DNA of 64,000 nt from a bacterium (GTDB lineage Bacteria > Desulfobacterota_D > UBA1144), in contig JABILG010000003.1 of NCBI GenBank assembly GCA_018654605.1, forward strand, positions 1 through 64,000. Direction: 5' to 3'. The translations under genes were made by a program, and so were the position numbers. This document shows positions 24,034 to 33,242 of the stretch, one piece after another. Position 1 is the first letter of the stretch; each line of letters opens with the position of its first letter. Under the pieces are notes generated by a model, which was given only the letters and a program-made list of their open reading frames with translations, searched no databases and was not told the origin of the DNA.

Positions 24034-26058
24034 TTATATTTCACCCTTGATTCCTATCAAGGTAGTCCTTCCTGGTGAATCAAAGTTTAGTATTTCCTGT
24101 CTTTTATCGTTAAGTACATTCTTGATTTTAACAAATAGTCTTAAATTGGGATGAGCATTGTATGAATCTAGCTCATGCTCAGCATAAATGTCAAAATTCC
24201 AAAAAGGTTTATTCCACAGTCTGATATTTGATGATTCATAATCCCATCTTCCACCTGTATACGAGCCATCCAAGTAAACGTTGTAAGACTCGTTTGATTT
24301 GCTAAGTGTGAACCCACCGCTTTTCTTAGGCCTTCTTAGTAAATCTTTATTATCAGGCCAGTTTGCATCGCCACCGTAGTTTCCACTCTTATCAACATTG
24401 GTCTCAAGTTGCGTATACCATATTTTAGTTCTTATATTATTTGGGAGATTTATTAGCGTAGATAATTCTAATCCGCTACTAGACGCCTCTTGAATATTCT
24501 CATACACTGCGCCAGATTGAGTGCCGGTCACCCAGTTTGTATAAGTTATTAGATCATATATTTTCGTATTAAAATATGTAGCGCTTAGTACAATATTTTT
24601 CTTTATATTTTGGTCAAAGCCGAACTCGTAAGACTTTTGCCTCTCTGGCTTGAGGATGTAGCTTTGACTATAAGATTCATAAGTATTGGGATATTTCACC
24701 CCTTTGCTGAAACCACCTCTAACTATTGTAGAAGTTTCTAAGAATTCTTTGGATAAGAATATGGAAGGCAAAGTATAACCTCCATGGGTTTCATGATGGA
24801 TCTTCCTTAGACCGGGATTAATTGATATTTTATATGGTAATTTAAAATTTATGTTCCCATAGTATTGATTAATTTTGTCATCATGTGCGTAGTAAGTTCC
24901 ACCAAAAGTATTATAATCACTGCTCTCTGTAGCAGTGTCATGTCCAATCAAACTACTAATTGTTAAATTATTAAAATCTTTTGTATGCCTAGCATAATAG
25001 TCGAACCCTTCTCTTCTTTCCCAAAAGTTCGTATCACTATTAGTCTGAACTCCATTGAATGCTTGATAACCAGATTCAACCCATTTATGCATGTACCAAT
25101 ATTTGTATGTAGTTCCAACTGTTAGTGGATTTGCAAGTTTATATTCCAAGTTTATTGAACGAGTTGTAATATGTCTCCTATCTTTTTGTGTATTTAGGAA
25201 AGGTGTTGCTTCAGTATTGCCCGAACTATCAGTTGGATAATGGTATCTAATCTTTTTCTTATCAAAACTGGCCTGAATCTTTAATTTATTATCAGCTGTG
25301 AATAAACTTAAACCAGCATTTAAGTTAGCCTTATCATACTTGTTGTTCTTAAGCATATGGCCATTATCGTCAATTCTTTTAAAGCTAATCGAGTACCCAA
25401 ATCTGAGATAGTCATTATCCTTAGCGATAGAAATAGGGCCGGAAACATTTATAGTTTCTTCATTTATAAAGTATGTACCGCCATTACTTTGTAATCCCCT
25501 GGAAGGTGATTCTCCGATTCCAAAAGCTGTATTAAAGGCAATTCTATTCTTTTTACTATACTTCTTAGTCTTAATGCTTATTACGGACCCCATTGCACCT
25601 GGTCCGTAAAGAGCGGCTTGCGGGCCTCTAAGGACCTCTATTTGCTCGATATTATTAACGCTTAGTCTTGAAAAATTATAATAACCACCGATTTCATTAA
25701 TCTTTACTCCGTCTACAATAACTAGATTGTGATCGCTCTCACTTCCTCTGGAAAAAATGCTTACTACTCCTCCTCTACCACCTGATTGCTTAATCGACAG
25801 ACCCGGTATCTTTCTCAGTAATTCTTGAACATCGCTTGCTCCAGATTTTTTAATATCTGACTCTGTTATTACCGTAGCTGATCCACCAAATTGTGAGAAT
25901 AAAATATCAGAATTAGAAATCTTAGGGGCTGAAAAGGTTAGTTCTGATGTTGTATCATTTGAGGCAGCAACTTTCCCCTTGGAACTAGAGACTGCCGCAT
26001 CCTCAGCTTCAACAACAAAACTAAGAATTAAGAAAATAAATAGAAAAGAGATTCTCAC
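24034..26058 (-). CDS. btuB: TonB-dependent outer-membrane receptor, probable vitamin B12 receptor
   Basis: The 674-residue protein has a signal peptide (MRISFLFIFLILSFVVEA), an N-terminal plug domain (about 50-165; VITESDIKKSGASDVQELLRKIPGLSIKQSGGRGGVVSIFSRGS, LRGPQAALYGPGAMGSVISI) and a long 22-strand barrel ending RTTLIGIKGEI. It would import cobalamin with TonB-ExbBD energy. The GTG start has AAGGAG 7 bases upstream. A cobalamin riboswitch precedes it, which supports B12 rather than iron-siderophore as substrate. The B12 need fits the methylmalonyl-CoA mutase gene at 38 kb. Confidence 0.9.
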   Translation of the reverse strand: MRISFLFIFLILSFVVEAEDAAVSSSKGKVAASNDTTSELTFSAPKISNSDILFSQFGGSATVITESDIKKSGASDVQELLRKIPGLSIKQSGGRGGVVSIFSRGSESDHNLVIVDGVKINEIGGYYNFSRLSVNNIEQIEVLRGPQAALYGPGAMGSVISIKTKKYSKKNRIAFNTAFGIGESPSRGLQSNGGTYFINEETINVSGPISIAKDNDYLRFGYSISFKRIDDNGHMLKNNKYDKANLNAGLSLFTADNKLKIQASFDKKKIRYHYPTDSSGNTEATPFLNTQKDRRHITTRSINLEYKLANPLTVGTTYKYWYMHKWVESGYQAFNGVQTNSDTNFWERREGFDYYARHTKDFNNLTISSLIGHDTATESSDYNTFGGTYYAHDDKINQYYGNINFKLPYKISINPGLRKIHHETHGGYTLPSIFLSKEFLETSTIVRGGFSKGVKYPNTYESYSQSYILKPERQKSYEFGFDQNIKKNIVLSATYFNTKIYDLITYTNWVTGTQSGAVYENIQEASSSGLELSTLINLPNNIRTKIWYTQLETNVDKSGNYGGDANWPDNKDLLRRPKKSGGFTLSKSNESYNVYLDGSYTGGRWDYESSNIRLWNKPFWNFDIYAEHELDSYNAHPNLRLFVKIKNVLNDKRQEILNFDSPGRTTLIGIKGEI

Positions 26059-26085
26059 AATAAACTCCTTTCCTTCAAGTTTGAT

Positions 26086-26113
26086 TCAAAAAAATTAGGT
26101 TTTAGCCTATTTT
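26086..26113 (-). terminator. Possible riboswitch-controlled terminator in btuB leader
   Basis: Read on the minus strand, AAATAGG-CTAAAA-CCTAATTT forms a short stem with one bulge followed by a run of seven T. It lies between the riboswitch aptamer and the btuB ribosome-binding site, where an expression-platform terminator is expected. The hairpin is weak, so control at the ribosome-binding site is also possible. Confidence 0.45.
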
Positions 26114-26143
26114 CCCTTAACCTCGAAGAAAAATAAAATATTT

Positions 26144-26292
26144 AATTGGCAGGTCTTCTGACTTAAAGTTCTTTTAGTTGCCTTCCCATTTTATAACAGT
26201 GGCTATTTAACTAAAAGTGTTAACTTATTACAGCAGCGGGTCTGTGTTGGACTTACACCAACTTCCCTTTTAAGCTTTCGCAAACACCAATT
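26144..26292 (-). ncRNA. Cobalamin riboswitch upstream of btuB
   Basis: On the minus strand the conserved cobalamin aptamer elements occur in order: GGGAAGTTGGTGTAAGTCC, ACAGACCCGCTGCTGTAA, the B12 box AGCCACTG, GGGAAGGC, and AAGTCAGAAGACCTGCC. The ends pair as P1 (AATTGG with CCAATT), defining about 149 bases. It should repress btuB, and probably the btuF-like gene behind it, when adenosylcobalamin is plentiful. Confidence 0.93.
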
Positions 26293-26348
26293 CTCATAAG
26301 ATATAAAATTAAGTATTAAAAGTCAAATTCTTTTGTATTATTTAATAT

Positions 26349-27272
26349 ATGATTACTACTTTTGGCGGAGGCGTAGGGGCAGGGAAATTCTTAGAAGGAT
26401 TATACTCTCAAGATTATTTAGAAGAATTAAATATTATTGTAAACACAGCTGACGATATAGATATCTATGATGTTCGAGTAAGTCCTGATATCGATTCAAT
26501 TCTCTATTGGCTATCAGGTAAGGTTGACAGAAGAAAAGGATGGGGAATAAAAGGAGATACTTTTAATCATCTGAATGAAAGAAAGAATAATGATTCATGG
26601 TTTAACCTTGGTGATTTAGATTTAGCTGAGAACTTAAGAAAGAAGCATTTTATGAGCAAAGGCCTTACTTTACAAGAAGTAGTAAATAAGCAAAGAAAAA
26701 AACTTAAGATTAAGAAGGCAAAGATATTTCCTATGTGTAATGAGGAAGTGGAGACCTTCGTGGGGACAAGAAGAAAGAAAATTCATTTTCAAGAATATTT
26801 AATAAAATATAAAATGAAGCCAAAAATAGATAGCGTAACTTTTAAGAATATTAGAAAATCTCACCCATCCAAGGGAGTTATTGAAAAGATAAATAAGTCA
26901 AAACTTATAATCTTTTGTCCGAGTAACCCAATTATAAGTATCGGACCAATCTTATCTGTACCGGGTATTAGAAAAGCAGTCAAAGATTCTAGAGCAATAA
27001 AGGTGGCAATCAGTCCTATTGTTGGAGACAAAGCCTTTAAGGGGCCTGTCTTAAATTTTATGAAAGCAAAGGGTTTTTTACCGTCTGTTCTTGGAGTAGC
27101 CTCCTTTTATAAAGATTTAGTTGATTATCTTATGATTGACAATAAAGATAAAGAATATGAGAAGAAGATTAAGTTGCTTGGTATTGTTCCAATCTTTAAG
27201 GATATACGAATGACTAAAAGGGAAGTTTCTATAAGAATGGCTAAATCAATATTGGAGCTAATTGATAGATGA
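26349..27272 (+). CDS. cofD: 2-phospho-L-lactate (or PEP) transferase of F420 synthesis
   Basis: CofD joins the lactyl-2-phospho (or PEP) guanosine donor to the deazaflavin Fo, giving F420-0 or its dehydro form. The nucleotide-binding start TTFGGGVGAGKFLEGL and NTADDIDIYDVRVSPDIDS are diagnostic; SPILSIGPILSVPGIR-type text appears later as CPSNPIISIGPILSVPGIR. The 307-residue length is normal. It is the first gene of cofD-cofE-cofG-cofH and overlaps cofE by ATGA. A TATTAT box ends 7 bases before the ATG, so the message may be leaderless. The guanylyltransferase CofC is not in this window. Confidence 0.95.
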   Translation: MITTFGGGVGAGKFLEGLYSQDYLEELNIIVNTADDIDIYDVRVSPDIDSILYWLSGKVDRRKGWGIKGDTFNHLNERKNNDSWFNLGDLDLAENLRKKHFMSKGLTLQEVVNKQRKKLKIKKAKIFPMCNEEVETFVGTRRKKIHFQEYLIKYKMKPKIDSVTFKNIRKSHPSKGVIEKINKSKLIIFCPSNPIISIGPILSVPGIRKAVKDSRAIKVAISPIVGDKAFKGPVLNFMKAKGFLPSVLGVASFYKDLVDYLMIDNKDKEYEKKIKLLGIVPIFKDIRMTKREVSIRMAKSILELIDR

Positions 27273-28015
27273 AGAAAGTAGAATTGGTTCCTTTGCAAGG
27301 AATTCCGAAGGTGAAACCAGGAGACAATGTTTCTTCTTTTATAATAAGGGCACTCCGAAGAAAGAAGATTGTCCTTAGTGACAATGATCTGATTGTTATA
27401 GCCCATAAAATTATTTCTATTTCAGAGAATAGATTTGTAAGTTTAAGCTCCGTTAAAGTAAGTAAGAAAGCTAAACTGTTAAGTCAAAAAATCGGGAAAC
27501 CAGAAGAACTATGCCAGTTAATTTTGGATAATTCTAGAAAAGTAATAAAAAGTACGAATGATGTTATTATTACTGAAAATAAATTAGGTGTAATAACAGC
27601 TAACGCAGGAATAGATCAATCAAATATTGATAAAAAAGATGCCGTACTTCTTCTACCTATTAATCCAAACATTTCTGCAAGAAGAATCTCAAAGGCGATT
27701 TATAAAGAAACTAAAAAAGATATTGGAATTATAATTTCAGATTCAATTGGTAGACCATGGAGACTTGGACTAACTCAAGTATCTATTGGAAGTTATGGAA
27801 TTTTACCAATCAAGAAATACAAGAAAGATATTTATAAGAATTCTTTGTATGATACAGATATACCAATAGTTGATGAGATAGCTTCTGCAGCAGGTATCTT
27901 GATGGAAAAAGATATAGGTATTCCTGTTGTTTTGATAAAAGGGTATAATTATATTAAATCAAATAAGAATTCTAATATTCTTTTGAGAAGCGACAAAAAT
28001 GATATCTTTAAATGA
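27269..28015 (+). CDS. cofE: Coenzyme F420-0:L-glutamate ligase
   Basis: CofE adds gamma-linked glutamates to F420-0. Family motifs are LVPLQGIPKVKPGD at the start, VIAHKIISISENR, ITANAGIDQSN and ISDSIGRPWRLGLTQVSIG. It is 248 residues, the single-domain archaeal-like form, and lacks the FMN-dependent C-terminal domain of actinobacterial FbiB. It overlaps cofD by 4 bases and cofG by 17 bases, so the operon is tightly coupled. If CofD uses PEP, a separate reductase for dehydro-F420 would be required; none is seen here. Confidence 0.94.
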   Translation: MKKVELVPLQGIPKVKPGDNVSSFIIRALRRKKIVLSDNDLIVIAHKIISISENRFVSLSSVKVSKKAKLLSQKIGKPEELCQLILDNSRKVIKSTNDVIITENKLGVITANAGIDQSNIDKKDAVLLLPINPNISARRISKAIYKETKKDIGIIISDSIGRPWRLGLTQVSIGSYGILPIKKYKKDIYKNSLYDTDIPIVDEIASAAGILMEKDIGIPVVLIKGYNYIKSNKNSNILLRSDKNDIFK

Positions 28016-29258
28016 AGCTCACGAAATATTCTTAAATTCTCACAGTTCAGCCGAGATTCTAAGAGCACATGATATACCAGTAGGTGATATTGAGAAATTG
28101 ACACCAACTATAAGGATTTCATTAGAAAAAGCTCTTAATGAAGTAGATATGACTAGAGATGACATTTTAGCATTGACAGATATAAGTATTGAAAATGTTG
28201 CCGTTTTAATGTCAGTCTCTAATTTTTTAAGAGATAAACATAAAGGTACTTTAATAAGTTTCTCTAAAAATTTTTTTATTCCTCTCACTCAGCTGTGTAG
28301 AGACAAATGTTCTTACTGTACTTTTAAGTATGAACCTGGTGAAGGGGAATTGTTCTATTCTCCAGAAAAAGTTTTAGAGGCAGCTAAGAAATCAGCTGAG
28401 CTTGGATGCACTGAAATGCTCTTTGTTTCAGGAGACAAGCCAGAGCTTGTTTATGATGTTTATAGAAAAGAGTTAAACAAGATGGGTTATGATTCAACAT
28501 CTGATTATATGATTGCGATGTCAGAGATATGTCTTGAAGAAGGGATTTTTCCCCATTCTAATTTAGGAATAGCAAAACCTGAAGAGTTAAAAAGATTTAA
28601 AAATTCTAATCCCAGCATGGGGCTTATGTTAGAGAGTATAAGTGAGAGATTAATGGAGCCTGGTGAAGCGCATTATAGATGCCCCGATAAATACCCTAGG
28701 GCCAGAATCAAAACAATATCGGATGCAGGAAAGCTCAATATACCTTGGACCTCAGGAATATTGATTGGCATAGGCGAAACATGGGAAGAGCGTGTCGATT
28801 CTATCTTTGAGTTAAAAAGGATTAGTGATGAGTTTGGACATATACAAGAAATAATAATACAGAACTTCAGTCCTAAGCCTGGAATTAAAATGGAAGGTAG
28901 TCCGGTGCCGACAGATTTAGATATGATTAAGACAGTTGCAATGGCTAAGATATTAATGGGTAAGGATGTTAACATTCAAGTTCCTCCAAACTTAAATGCT
29001 AAAACCTATACCTTGCATATATTCTCTGGAGTCAATGATTTAGGGGGTGTTTCACCTCTTACAATTGATTACGTAAACCCTGAAAGTCCTTGGCCACAAC
29101 TAGATATAATGAAAAAGAATATATCAGAATTTGGATTTACCCTTAGAGAAAGACTGCCAGTTTATCCAGAGTATTTGGATAAAAGATTTTTGACTGATAA
29201 TATTTACAATAAAGCATTAAAATTTGTTGACGAAACAGGATATATTAAAGAGGGTTAG
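27999..29258 (+). CDS. cofG: Fo synthase subunit 1, radical SAM
   Basis: CofG with CofH builds the deazaflavin chromophore Fo from the riboflavin precursor 5-amino-6-ribitylaminouracil and tyrosine. The radical SAM cysteines are in LCRDKCSYCTFK, with NPSMGLMLESISERL, FGHIQEIIIQNF and GVNDLGGVSPLTIDYVNPE following. A helical N-terminal extension of about 90 residues precedes the catalytic domain, as in the first half of FbiC and unlike short archaeal CofG. It ends with a TAG separated from cofH by three codons in the same frame. Confidence 0.95.
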   Translation: MISLNEAHEIFLNSHSSAEILRAHDIPVGDIEKLTPTIRISLEKALNEVDMTRDDILALTDISIENVAVLMSVSNFLRDKHKGTLISFSKNFFIPLTQLCRDKCSYCTFKYEPGEGELFYSPEKVLEAAKKSAELGCTEMLFVSGDKPELVYDVYRKELNKMGYDSTSDYMIAMSEICLEEGIFPHSNLGIAKPEELKRFKNSNPSMGLMLESISERLMEPGEAHYRCPDKYPRARIKTISDAGKLNIPWTSGILIGIGETWEERVDSIFELKRISDEFGHIQEIIIQNFSPKPGIKMEGSPVPTDLDMIKTVAMAKILMGKDVNIQVPPNLNAKTYTLHIFSGVNDLGGVSPLTIDYVNPESPWPQLDIMKKNISEFGFTLRERLPVYPEYLDKRFLTDNIYNKALKFVDETGYIKEG

Positions 29259-29267
29259 AGTTTAGAG

Positions 29268-30479
29268 ATGGATGACGAATTAAAAAAAATTATCGATGAC
29301 ATTGAGAACAATAGAGAAAAAGGTTTAGACTACCTTTTGTCTAAGGGTTCTGAGAAAATAGTATCTATTTTAACCAAATCTATTAATAAAGAAGAAATTT
29401 CTGAAAAAGAAGCAGAAGAACTTTTTTTAATTGAAGATGTAAATGATTTGTCACTACTTGTTGTATTGGCGGATAGAATTAGAAAAGAAGACGTGGGCGA
29501 TGATGTTACTTATGTAGTAAATAGAAACATTAATTTTACCAATATATGCAACACTTATTGTGGGTTTTGTAATTTTATGGCTCCTGAAGGTGACGAAAAA
29601 GCCTACTTCCTTACTATGGATGAGATTAAAGATAAAGTTCGTGAAGCTAGAGAAAATGGAGCTACAGAAGTTTGTATGCAAGGCGGAATGCACCCGGATA
29701 TTGATGGAAACTTTTACCTTGAAATAATAAAGTCTGTTAAGGAAGCTGTTCCTGATATGCATACTCATTGTTTCTCACCCTTTGAAGTACACTATGGAGC
29801 TGAAACACTAAATATCCCGATAGGTGATTTTGTTTCCCAGCTTAAAGATGTTGGTCATGGAACTTTCCCTGGAACTGCTGCGGAGATATTAAGTGAGGAT
29901 GTAAGGCAAATTATCGCGCCAGGTAAGATTACAACAGATCAGTGGGTTCATACAATTAAAGAGATTCATAAAGCAGGAATGAATACTACTTCTACAATTA
30001 TGTATGGGCATGTAGACAAACCTTTTCATTGGGCAAAGCACTTTAATATCCTTCGAGAGATACAGAAGGAAACGGGTGGCATAACAGAATTTGTCCCTCT
30101 AAGATTTATACCCTGGGATACAAGACTTTACAAAAAGGGTTTATCAAGAGAAGGTCCTACGGATTTAGATCAACTGAAGATGTATGCAATTTCAAGACTA
30201 TTCTTTAGGGGCTGGATTAATAACATCCAGGTTTCTTGGGTTAAACAAGGACCAGAATTTGCTCAATATTGTCTTAACGCAGGAGCCAATGATTTTGGTG
30301 GAACTTTAATGGAAGAAAAGATAACTACTGCCGCTGGTGGTAAGTTTGGGCAGTATTTTCCTCCTGATGAATTTAGAAGACTTACATTTGAAATTAATCG
30401 TAGGCCAGTTGAGAGATCCACAAAGTATGACTATCTAAAAATTTACGAGAATGATCTTAGAGCTGTAGAGAATAGTTAG
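29268..30479 (+). CDS. cofH: Fo synthase subunit 2, radical SAM
   Basis: CofH makes the tyrosine-derived radical adduct used by CofG. Key segments are [25 protein letters not shown] (CxxxCxxC), [59 protein letters not shown] and [12 protein letters not shown]. Its N-terminal helical region (about 1-75) and its order after cofG resemble the C-terminal half of FbiC. The cofG stop and the cofH ATG are in the same frame, 9 bases apart. There is no strong ribosome-binding site, so re-initiation after cofG is likely. Confidence 0.95.
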   Translation: MDDELKKIIDDIENNREKGLDYLLSKGSEKIVSILTKSINKEEISEKEAEELFLIEDVNDLSLLVVLADRIRKEDVGDDVTYVVNRNINFTNICNTYCGFCNFMAPEGDEKAYFLTMDEIKDKVREARENGATEVCMQGGMHPDIDGNFYLEIIKSVKEAVPDMHTHCFSPFEVHYGAETLNIPIGDFVSQLKDVGHGTFPGTAAEILSEDVRQIIAPGKITTDQWVHTIKEIHKAGMNTTSTIMYGHVDKPFHWAKHFNILREIQKETGGITEFVPLRFIPWDTRLYKKGLSREGPTDLDQLKMYAISRLFFRGWINNIQVSWVKQGPEFAQYCLNAGANDFGGTLMEEKITTAAGGKFGQYFPPDEFRRLTFEINRRPVERSTKYDYLKIYENDLRAVENS

Positions 30480-30487
30480 TTAAAGTC

Positions 30488-31129
30488 ATGAGCTTTTTTA
30501 CAAGTATTAAATTAGATATAGCTGCTGTTAACGAAAGAGATCCTGCAGCAAGAAACCTTTTAGAGATTCTAGTTAATTACCCTGGATTTCATGCGATTTT
30601 TTGGCATAGAATAGCAAGTCTTTTATGGCATTTAGGGCTTAAACTCATAGCCAGAATGATATCAAATATCCTTAGGACATTAACAGGAATCGAAATTCAC
30701 CCTGCTGCCACTATAGGTCAAGGATTCTTTATAGATCATGGAATGGGTGTGGTAATTGGAGAAACATCAGAGATAGGAAAGAATGTCACGATTTATCAAG
30801 GTGTTACACTAGGTGGTGTAAGTGCGAATCCTGGTAAAAGACATCCAACAATAGGAGATAATGTCATTATTGGCGCAGGAAGTAAAATCCTGGGGCCACT
30901 AAATATTGGTGAGAATACAAAGATTGGTGCAAATTCGGTCGTGATTGACGATATCCCTCAGAACTCCACAGTTGTTGGAGTCCCGGGTAAAGTTGTTGGA
31001 AAGTCTTTTTCATCCATGGCACCAGATTTATATCATAACAAGCTACCTGATCCTAGCGGTGAAGATATTTTAAGGATTAATAAAGAAATTGAAGAATTAA
31101 AAAAACAACTGAGAAACTTAAAGTCCTAA
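30488..31129 (+). CDS. cysE: Serine O-acetyltransferase
   Basis: CysE acetylates L-serine for cysteine synthesis. A helical N-terminal domain is followed by a left-handed beta-helix with hexapeptide repeats: [68 protein letters not shown]. The catalytic DHG motif is present. It has 213 residues, the short EpsC-like form, with a C-terminal helical tail. It follows cofH by 8 bases and may be the operon's last gene; the metabolic link to F420 is unclear. Its end overlaps argC by 12 bases. Confidence 0.94.
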   Translation: MSFFTSIKLDIAAVNERDPAARNLLEILVNYPGFHAIFWHRIASLLWHLGLKLIARMISNILRTLTGIEIHPAATIGQGFFIDHGMGVVIGETSEIGKNVTIYQGVTLGGVSANPGKRHPTIGDNVIIGAGSKILGPLNIGENTKIGANSVVIDDIPQNSTVVGVPGKVVGKSFSSMAPDLYHNKLPDPSGEDILRINKEIEELKKQLRNLKS

Positions 31130-32131
31130 ATTTTCCTCTAAGTTAAATAATAAATTCATATTTTGGACAGCTTGGCCTGAGGCTCCCTTTGTTAAATTAT
31201 CAATAACTGAGGATATAAGCAATATTCTGTTTTGTGGCATTACTTTAATGCCAATCTGACACATGTTAGTATTTTGCACATCATTAATTTTAGGAAGACC
31301 TGTTTCTAGTACTTTAACAAAATTAGAATCTAGATAGTAATCTTTGAATGATTTAAGAATTTGTTTATGATTAAAAGGTGTTTTCCTTGAAATGTAGATG
31401 TTAGACATTATCCCTCTTTTTATAGGCAAAAGGTGAGGGACCATTATAAGATTGATTTTTTTCCCTGATTCTTTAAAAATTAATTGCTCTACTTCGGGTG
31501 CATGCCTGTGGTTCCCAACATTATAAGTTGATAGATTATCGTAACTCTCTGAAAAGCTATGTTCCAAGTTACCACTTTTTCCTGCACCAGATATTCCAGA
31601 CTTTGTATCCACAATAATGTCTTCTAAATCCTTAAGGTTATTTGCGATTGGGATTAGGCCAAGTAGGATAGAGGTGGCATAGCAACCTGGGTTAGAGATG
31701 TTCTTTTTTCTGTTGATTTTATCTTTATTAATTTCCGGAAGGATATATTGGAAATCCTTTAGTGTCGAAGCATTTCTCCTTGATTTGTACCATTGAGCAT
31801 GACTTCTTTTGCCTAGTCTAAAATCACCACTTAAGTCTATAATCTTTGCACCCATTCTCTTTACTTTGTTGTACATTGAGATTAAGCCCCCGCCTGGGAG
31901 GCATGAGAAGATTAGGTCAATCTTCTTTATCTTTAATATTTCCGAGTTTTTTCTAATTTTTAATCTTTTAGATATTTTTAAATTTGGAATTATTTCATCA
32001 ACATATGGTCCAATGTTTGAATTCGCACCAACGAATATAATGTCAGCCATTGGATGATTGCTTAATATTTTAAGTAACTCAATTCCCGTATATCCAGTGA
32101 CTCCAAATATACCTATTTTTATTTTCTTCAT
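31118..32131 (-). CDS. argC: N-acetyl-gamma-glutamyl-phosphate reductase
   Basis: ArgC reduces N-acetylglutamyl phosphate to the semialdehyde in arginine synthesis. The Rossmann start [19 protein letters not shown] and the catalytic-cysteine motif [17 protein letters not shown] are clear, with HRHAPEVEQ and [11 protein letters not shown] later. I start at the ATG at 32131 (337 residues); the ORF track begins seven codons upstream at a TTG with no homology. It is a lone arg gene, divergent from gap and overlapping cysE by 12 bases at its end. Confidence 0.95.
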   Translation of the reverse strand: MKKIKIGIFGVTGYTGIELLKILSNHPMADIIFVGANSNIGPYVDEIIPNLKISKRLKIRKNSEILKIKKIDLIFSCLPGGGLISMYNKVKRMGAKIIDLSGDFRLGKRSHAQWYKSRRNASTLKDFQYILPEINKDKINRKKNISNPGCYATSILLGLIPIANNLKDLEDIIVDTKSGISGAGKSGNLEHSFSESYDNLSTYNVGNHRHAPEVEQLIFKESGKKINLIMVPHLLPIKRGIMSNIYISRKTPFNHKQILKSFKDYYLDSNFVKVLETGLPKINDVQNTNMCQIGIKVMPQNRILLISSVIDNLTKGASGQAVQNMNLLFNLEENLGL

Positions 32132-32171
32132 AAATGTGACAGTATCATACAATTTTTATAAATCCAATTGT

Positions 32172-32199
32172 TTGAAATCTATTATGAAGAGTGTAAAAT
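32172..32199 (+). promoter_or_regulatory. Promoter of the gap-pgk-fba unit
   Basis: TTGAAA (32172-32177), a 16-base spacer and TAAAAT (32194-32199) fit a sigma-70 promoter. Unlike several others here it leaves a leader of about 26 bases, with AAGGA about 8 bases before the gap ATG. Confidence 0.55.
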
Positions 32200-32231
32200 T
32201 AAAAAACTCTCTAAATTAAAAGGATAAAAAT

Positions 32232-33242
32232 ATGTCAATTAAAATAGGTATTAACGGATTTGGAAGAATAGGAAGAAATCTTTTAAGAATCTCTTTGCTT
32301 TCTGATAAGATTGATGTCGTAGCAATTAATGATATAGCTGATCTGCAAACTTGCGCGCATTTGTTAAAGTATGATTCGGTCTTTGGTGTTCTAGAGAATA
32401 ATGTATCACATGATTCAGATGGAATTCTTATTGATGGAAAGAGGATAAAAATATTTTCTGAAAGAAGCCCGTCGGATATAGGCTGGTCAGACGAAGGGTG
32501 TCAAATTGTAGTTGAGTCCACAGGAATATTTACATCTAAGGAACTAGCATCACAACATCTAGGTGGAAATGTAAAAAAAGTTATAATATCTGCACCTGGA
32601 AAGGGTGACATAGACTTTACGACTGTTATGGGAGCAAATGACGATTTATATGATAATAATCAGCATCATATTGTTTCCAATGCATCATGTACAACTAACT
32701 GTTTAGCTATGATAGTGAAAGTTTTAAGAGACAACTTTGGTCTTGAGAGTGGTCACATGACTACTATCCACTCTTATACAAACGACCAAAGGATAATAGA
32801 CTCGCCCCATTCTGATCTCAGAAGAGCTAGGGCCGGTGGTTTGTCTATGATTCCTACAAGTACTGGTGCAACCAAAGCTATAGAGGAAATATTCCCAGAT
32901 TTAAAAGGAAACTTGTCTGCTATATCAGTTAGGGTTCCAACGCCGAATGTTTCTATGATTGATTTTGTTGCTAGAATTAAGAACAAGGCGTCTACAAAGG
33001 AAATTAATTCTGCGTTTATAGAGGCTTCAGAATCTACACTTCAAGGCTATCTTGATATAGCTCACGAAGGGGCGGTTTCTGTTGATCTATTAAAAAATAA
33101 ACATTCAGCTGTTTTTGATCCATTTGGTACAAGTGTGATTGGGGATAATTTTATAAAAGTAATCGCTTGGTACGATAATGAATATGGTTATTCTTCAAGG
33201 GTGCTAGATTTAGCGGTAAAGATTGGAAGTTCGCTTGGATAA
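32232..33242 (+). CDS. gap: Glyceraldehyde-3-phosphate dehydrogenase
   Basis: GAPDH oxidises glyceraldehyde-3-phosphate to 1,3-bisphosphoglycerate, or the reverse in gluconeogenesis. The Rossmann motif INGFGRIGRNLLRI, the catalytic SNASCTTNCLA (C153), the catalytic His region TTIHSYTNDQ and WYDNEYGYSSRV are complete. It is 336 residues. It has its own promoter and ribosome-binding site and overlaps the start of pgk by 8-20 bases; fba follows. Confidence 0.98.
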   Translation: MSIKIGINGFGRIGRNLLRISLLSDKIDVVAINDIADLQTCAHLLKYDSVFGVLENNVSHDSDGILIDGKRIKIFSERSPSDIGWSDEGCQIVVESTGIFTSKELASQHLGGNVKKVIISAPGKGDIDFTTVMGANDDLYDNNQHHIVSNASCTTNCLAMIVKVLRDNFGLESGHMTTIHSYTNDQRIIDSPHSDLRRARAGGLSMIPTSTGATKAIEEIFPDLKGNLSAISVRVPTPNVSMIDFVARIKNKASTKEINSAFIEASESTLQGYLDIAHEGAVSVDLLKNKHSAVFDPFGTSVIGDNFIKVIAWYDNEYGYSSRVLDLAVKIGSSLG

